From JBBTSQ01 sp038078755 (GTDB lineage Bacteria; Patescibacteriota; Minisyncoccia; Phycocordibacterales; JBAYGS01): a stretch of DNA of 16,228 bases. The stretch lies in NCBI GenBank assembly GCA_038078755.1, contig JBBTSQ010000002.1:1-16228 (forward strand). Direction: 5' to 3'. Position 1 is the stretch's first letter; each line of letters begins with the position of its first letter. Below are positions 12,852 through 16,228 of the stretch, piece after piece. A program made the position numbers and the translations under genes. The notes beneath the pieces are model-generated. The model did no database searches. It saw only the letters and a list, made by a program, of their open reading frames with translations, and was not told the DNA's origin.

Positions 12852-13250
12852 ATGGTAATTGATACTAAAAAAGTAAAAGTGCTGATTGTTGATGATGATA
12901 AGTTCTTGCTCAACATGTATTCGATTAAGTTCGGCAAGAACGGTTTTGAAGTGCAGACAGGGGTTGGTGGGGCAGATGCGCTCAAGATTATGCATGATGG
13001 TTTTATTCCAGATATTATTTTGCTTGATTTGGTGATGCCGGGGATGGACGGGCTTGAATTATTGACCAAAATAAAGACAGAAAATTTGGCACCGAAAGCG
13101 GTGGTGATCATGCTTACTAATCAAGGGCAACCCTCTGATATCAAGCGAGCAGAAGATATTGGTGTGGCGGGATATATTGTCAAAGCCACCACGATCCCTT
13201 CAGAAGTGGTAGACGAAGTGGTGAAGCTCTATCAGGCTCGAAAGGTATAG
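12852..13250 (+). CDS. CheY-like single-domain response regulator
   Basis: A 132-residue receiver domain without an output domain. The acidic pocket is VDDD (residues 13-16) and the phosphoacceptor Asp lies in LLDLVMPGMDG (about 57-67). The signalling Thr is in MLTNQGQ and the conserved Lys in YIVKA. Such stand-alone receivers act by protein contact, as PilG and PilH do in Pseudomonas twitching motility. Its place between pilB and pilT suggests that it acts on one of the pilus motors. No histidine kinase is in the window, so the partner kinase must be encoded elsewhere. The preceding -10 box suggests it is transcribed independently of pilB. Confidence 0.94.
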   Translation: MVIDTKKVKVLIVDDDKFLLNMYSIKFGKNGFEVQTGVGGADALKIMHDGFIPDIILLDLVMPGMDGLELLTKIKTENLAPKAVVIMLTNQGQPSDIKRAEDIGVAGYIVKATTIPSEVVDEVVKLYQARKV

Positions 13251-13270
13251 AGATTTAAATTGTTGTATAT

Positions 13271-14332
13271 ATGGATCATTCAAAAACACTCACTGAACTC
13301 TTGGATATTGTGATCAAGGAGAGCGGTTCCGATTTGCATGTGGCGGAAGGGAGACAGCCGGTCATCCGAGTGTCGGGTATTCTGACGCCGATTACCCGTA
13401 TTCCCGCATTATCGAAGCAACAGATGCTCGAGATTGTTGATACATTGCTCACCAAATCAAATAAAGAGATATTCCTTGCCTCTAAAGAGATCGATTTTTC
13501 GTATGACTTTGGTGAAAATGGCAGGTTCCGAGGCAATGCCTTTTTTCAACAAGGGAAGATTAGTGTGGTCTTGCGTCTGATCCCCAAAAAGATTCGACTC
13601 TTTAAAGAGCTTAATTTACCGCCCATTCTCGAGCAATTTGCTAAAAAAGAGCAAGGCTTTTTCTTGGTCGTCGGTCCGGTGGGGCAGGGCAAGACCACCA
13701 CTTTGGCGGCCATCATCGAGACCATCAATCAAGAGCGAGCGGAACATATTTTAACCATTGAAGATCCGATCGAATATATTTACGAGCCGAAAAAATCAAT
13801 CATTGACCAGCGCGAGATTCGCATCGACACCACCGATTTTCCCACGGCGATGCGCAGTATGTTTCGAGAAGATATCAATGTGGTGTTGATTGGTGAAATG
13901 CGCGGTCCCGAGACTATTGCCACCGCCGTGACTGCCGCCGAGACTGGACATTATGTGCTTTCAACATTGCACACCAATACCGCCAGTCAAACCATCGATC
14001 GTATTATAGATTCATTCCCCGCTAGCCAGCAGGGACAAATCCGCAGTCAGCTCGCGGGGTCACTCACGGGTATTTTCTCACAACGGTTGGTGCCGATGAT
14101 TTCTGGTGGACTGATTCCGGTTTACGAGCTTCTGATCAATAACGCTGCGGTCGCCAATTTGATTCGAGAGGGGAGGATTCATGAGATTAATTCGGTGATT
14201 GAAACCGGAATGGCAGAGGGTATGATCGATATGAATCGGTCGCTTATCGAAATGGTTCGTGATGGCAAGATCACGTTTGATACCGCAATGCGTTACTCGC
14301 CAAATCCAAAGATCTTGGAAAAGATGATGTAG
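13271..14332 (+). CDS. pilT: Type IV pilus retraction ATPase PilT
   Basis: PilT depolymerises the pilus and powers twitching and uptake. The 353 residues begin with the PAS-like N-domain (SGSDLHVAEGRQP, 18-30). The core has Walker A GPVGQGKTT (135-143), TIEDPIEYI (162-170), Walker B VVLIGEMRG (204-212) and the His box GHYVLSTLHTN (226-236). The C-terminal part, NLIREGRIHEINSVIETG, is diagnostic of PilT rather than PilB. Departures from the usual sequence are DINV in place of DPDV before Walker B and GEMRG in place of GEMRD. Catalytic residues are kept. It lies 20 bases after the response regulator and 25 before pilC, and is probably co-transcribed with both. Confidence 0.96.
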   Translation: MDHSKTLTELLDIVIKESGSDLHVAEGRQPVIRVSGILTPITRIPALSKQQMLEIVDTLLTKSNKEIFLASKEIDFSYDFGENGRFRGNAFFQQGKISVVLRLIPKKIRLFKELNLPPILEQFAKKEQGFFLVVGPVGQGKTTTLAAIIETINQERAEHILTIEDPIEYIYEPKKSIIDQREIRIDTTDFPTAMRSMFREDINVVLIGEMRGPETIATAVTAAETGHYVLSTLHTNTASQTIDRIIDSFPASQQGQIRSQLAGSLTGIFSQRLVPMISGGLIPVYELLINNAAVANLIREGRIHEINSVIETGMAEGMIDMNRSLIEMVRDGKITFDTAMRYSPNPKILEKMM

Positions 14333-14357
14333 TGTTGTTTGAGCTATTTATTTTTTT

Positions 14358-15569
14358 ATGCTTTTTAATTACACAGCAGTTGATACCAGCGGACATCCAA
14401 CCTCGGGTGGGATTGAAGCGGTGAATCAGGAGGTGGCCATTGCGTCGCTCCAACGGCGCGGATTAATCATCTCGTCGATCGTCTCTGCCGACAAGGGTGA
14501 GGGACTTGGATTGCGTCTGACTTTTTTTGATCGGGTGTCAAACAAAGATGTGGTCATTCTGTCTCGCCAAATGGCGACCCTCTTTCAGGCACAAGTATCG
14601 GCACTTCGAGTGTTTCGATTGCTTGCTGAAGAGACCGACAGTGTGCTTCTCTCAAAAACACTAACACAAGTAGCAGATGATATTCAAGGAGGAAATTCTA
14701 TTTCTAAGTCATTGGCGCGACACCCAAAAGTCTTTTCCGAGTTTTATGTCAATATGATTAAGTCTGGTGAAGAATCGGGCAAGCTCGACAGCACGTTGGC
14801 CTACTTGGCGGATTACCTGGATCGGTCCTATGAGGTGAGTTCAAAAGCTAAAAATGCGCTGATCTACCCAGCCTTCGTGATGATTACGTTTGTATCGGTG
14901 ATGATACTGATGCTCACGGTGGTCATCCCTAAAATCAGTGTCATTTTGACTCAATCTGGACAAGATGTACCGATCTACACCGAAGTGGTCATTGGTATCA
15001 GTAATTTTTTTGTAGATTACGGCGCCTTTCTACTGATTATTTTGGCAGTGGCGGTAATCTTTTTTGTGCGATTTATTCAAACGGATATTGGTAAACTGTC
15101 CTTTGATCGGTTTAAATTGTCTATTCCACTGGTTCGAAATTTGTATATCAAATTGGCGCTCTCTCGCATTGCAGACAATATGAATACCATGCTCTCTTCG
15201 GGAATCCCGATGATCCGGGCGCTTGAACTCACTGCCGCGGTGGTAGAGAACACTGTGTATAAACAAGTATTGACGCAAGCGGTAGAGGCGGTTAAAGGAG
15301 GCAGTTCGGTATCGGATGCATTTTCGCGACACACAGAAATTCCCGGCATTATGGTACAGATGGTGAAGATCGGGGAGGAGACCGGTGAGCTGGGGAATAT
15401 TTTGAAAACATTGGCGACATTTTATACTCGCGAAGTGAACAATGCGGTTGATACAATGGTGGATTTGATCGAGCCGGTGATGATTGTGTCACTCGGTTTG
15501 GGTGTGGCGTTTCTATTGGCGGCGGTACTTGTCCCCATTTACAACATTTCCTCCGGTGCCGGGTTCTAA
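14358..15569 (+). CDS. pilC: Type IV pilus inner-membrane platform protein PilC
   Basis: PilC is the polytopic platform turned by PilB and PilT. The 403 residues contain the short N-terminal motif (MLFNYTAVDTSG) and two T2SF domains with the family repeats (IKSGEESGKLDSTL at about 134-147 and VKIGEETGELGNIL at about 336-349). There are three membrane helices: about 168-192, 218-240 and 372-397. This is the standard layout. It is the last pilus gene in the window. A 493-base non-coding stretch with hairpins follows, so the operon probably ends here. Confidence 0.95.
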   Translation: MLFNYTAVDTSGHPTSGGIEAVNQEVAIASLQRRGLIISSIVSADKGEGLGLRLTFFDRVSNKDVVILSRQMATLFQAQVSALRVFRLLAEETDSVLLSKTLTQVADDIQGGNSISKSLARHPKVFSEFYVNMIKSGEESGKLDSTLAYLADYLDRSYEVSSKAKNALIYPAFVMITFVSVMILMLTVVIPKISVILTQSGQDVPIYTEVVIGISNFFVDYGAFLLIILAVAVIFFVRFIQTDIGKLSFDRFKLSIPLVRNLYIKLALSRIADNMNTMLSSGIPMIRALELTAAVVENTVYKQVLTQAVEAVKGGSSVSDAFSRHTEIPGIMVQMVKIGEETGELGNILKTLATFYTREVNNAVDTMVDLIEPVMIVSLGLGVAFLLAAVLVPIYNISSGAGF

Positions 15570-15582
15570 ATTGGCAAAATAG

Positions 15583-15716
15583 CCTAATCTGCTTCGTTGC
15601 GGTTCGGATTTTCTCTTCACCATATACAAATATGGCTCATTCGAAAATCCTCCCGCGCCTCGCACCCGAATGCTTTTTGGTGGTTTAGTTTGTGCGTCTG
15701 AAGCCATTTCGCTAAT
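15583..15716 (-). other. Structured non-coding element after pilC (possible repeat)
   Basis: The centre is a two-tier hairpin: GGATTTTC (15606-15613) pairs with GAAAATCC (15643-15650), and inside it CCATAT (15620-15625) pairs with ATATGG (15630-15635). Flanking segments are GC-richer (CCCGCGCCTCGCACCCG). A 64-codon minus-strand frame (15513-15707) covers it but runs into pilC and looks like no known protein. The strand of any RNA is uncertain. It could be a dispersed intergenic repeat. Confidence 0.35.
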
Positions 15717-15785
15717 TTAGTCGCCTCGTAATCATCCTAATTTTTTGGGACTAAAAAAGTGAGACAAACTGACCAGTCATTTAAG

Positions 15786-15808
15786 AAATGGCTCTACAGA
15801 GCCATTTT
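15786..15808 (+). terminator. Terminator-like hairpin, possible end of the pilus transcript
   Basis: AAATGGCTC (15786-15794) pairs with GAGCCATTT (15799-15807), loop TACA, and is followed by TTCTATTTT. The T-tract is modest. It lies 217 bases after pilC. Confidence 0.5.
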
Positions 15809-15825
15809 CTATTTTACGGCTCAAA

Positions 15826-15876
15826 TAAGCCATATTAAAAGGCTAAGCCGGAGGCTTAGCCTTTTAATATGGCTTA
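15826..15876. repeat. Perfect 24-bp inverted repeat with 3-nt loop
   Basis: 15826-15849 pairs without mismatch with 15853-15876 (loop GGA). No T-run follows on either strand, so it is not a classic terminator. It may block read-through, mark a recombination site, or be a MITE-like remnant. Confidence 0.75.
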
Positions 15877-15932
15877 AAATCGTGAGTAGGTGGTGCAAAC
15901 GTGTAAATGAGTATAAATGGTATACAAAGTGC

Positions 15933-15961
15933 TTGACAAATATAGTCGACTATGCTATACT
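15933..15961 (+). promoter_or_regulatory. Strong promoter with palindromic operator candidate in the spacer
   Basis: TTGACA (15933-15938), a 17-base spacer and TATACT (15956-15961). The spacer contains the perfect 12-bp palindrome ATAGTCGACTAT (15942-15953), placed where a dimeric repressor would block RNA polymerase. It drives the gene at 16063 with a leader of about 95 bases. Confidence 0.82.
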
Positions 15962-15977
15962 TAACAACAGACAGTCC

Positions 15978-16034
15978 GATTTTGGAAACCTTCGTGATTC
16001 GCGTGTGCGCATCCGATGATATTGTTTCCGAATC
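15978..16034 (+). promoter_or_regulatory. Leader stem-loop upstream of the 16063 gene
   Basis: GATTTTGGAAAC (15978-15989) pairs with GTTTCCGAATC (16024-16034) with a one-base bulge or mismatch, leaving the GAAAGG ribosome site (16049-16054) unpaired. A temperature- or ligand-responsive leader is possible but not shown. Confidence 0.35.
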
Positions 16035-16062
16035 TTTTGTCACCAAATGAAAGGCAGTAGTT

Positions 16063-16228
16063 ATGCAAAAAGGCAAAATCACGGTCTTCAATCAGTCCAC
16101 CAGTAATGGAATCCTGGTCGCCGACGGCGGTGTTCATTTCACCTTCTCCATGAAGGGGTGCAACCGCATCGTCGCGGGCGCCCTCGCTCCCGAGTTCTGC
16201 GGTCACTTCGGTGCACCGCCGAAAGTCG
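16063..16228 (+). CDS. Small protein, possibly cold-shock-like OB fold (3' end outside window)
   Basis: The ATG at 16063 has GAAAGG (16049-16054) at good spacing; 55 codons are visible and the frame is open at the window edge. The start MQKGKITVFNQ, then NGILVADGG and VHFTFSMKG, loosely follows the strand pattern of cold-shock domains (GxVKWFN, GFGFI, DVFVHFS). The aromatic RNP residues are mostly missing, so this is a weak resemblance. Codons ending in C are strongly favoured (ATC, CTC, GTC, GCC, TTC), unlike the pilus genes, which suits high expression or foreign origin. The consensus promoter, palindrome in the spacer and long structured leader indicate regulated expression. I cannot name the family with confidence. 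Confidence 0.7.
   Translation, partial: MQKGKITVFNQSTSNGILVADGGVHFTFSMKGCNRIVAGALAPEFCGHFGAPPKV

Noticed and set aside
15513..15707. 64-codon minus-strand frame after pilC
   Set aside because: It overlaps the pilC end, follows the hairpin structure, and has no recognisable protein features.

Overview
The window looks like a piece of a Patescibacteria (Candidate Phyla Radiation) chromosome, most likely a Parcubacteria-type lineage. This is inferred from gene content, very short spacers, weak or absent Shine-Dalgarno sites, possible leaderless starts, a monoderm-style type IV pilus cluster, a PAGRQ-type in-frame insertion in recG, and many small hairpins in the spacers. TGA acts as a normal stop (for example at 3938-3940), so this is not a UGA-recoded lineage.

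Layout. 1-663 is the 3' end of ftsH. 664-1124 holds a terminator and, on the minus strand, a tRNA-Ile(UAU) with a tail of hairpins and a copy of its own 3' end. 1125-3290 (-) is recG. 3328-3985 is a free-standing unit: consensus promoter, an unknown 167-aa gene and a strong terminator. 3984-4814 (-) is a MutY-like glycosylase without its iron-sulfur cysteines, followed by an unrecognised AT-rich 305-aa gene at 4860-5777 (-). 5796-6530 (-) holds two serine tRNAs, GCU and an unusual ACU, each followed by palindromic units whose ends copy the T-arm and acceptor of the adjoining tRNA. 6628-7116 is an MTH1-like Nudix hydrolase, convergent with comF at 7113-7811 (-). 7935-15569 is a type IV pilus cluster: pilM, a spacer with a possible small RNA, pilN, pilO, a PilP-like gene, pilB, a CheY-like regulator, pilT and pilC. 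15570-16062 is a structured non-coding spacer. 16063 onward is the start of a small gene behind a consensus promoter.

How the genes work together. PilM, PilN, PilO and the PilP-like protein would form the inner-membrane alignment complex. PilB and PilT would power extension and retraction through PilC, and the embedded receiver-only protein may tune the motor. No pilin, prepilin peptidase or secretin lies in the window. MutY-like and MTH1-like proteins would both limit 8-oxoguanine mutagenesis, RecG remodels stalled forks, and FtsH is membrane proteolysis.

The most unusual thing here is the set of tRNA-tail elements (754-1009 and 5796-6400, minus strand). Each tRNA is followed by a hairpin, an inverted copy of its own T-arm/acceptor strand, one or two internal stem-loops, and then a direct copy of the tRNA 3' end. 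Units A and B have 94-nt cores that are alike except at stem positions. In one stem all four differing pairs are compensated, which points to a conserved structure, probably a minus-strand RNA. I do not recognise this as a described family.
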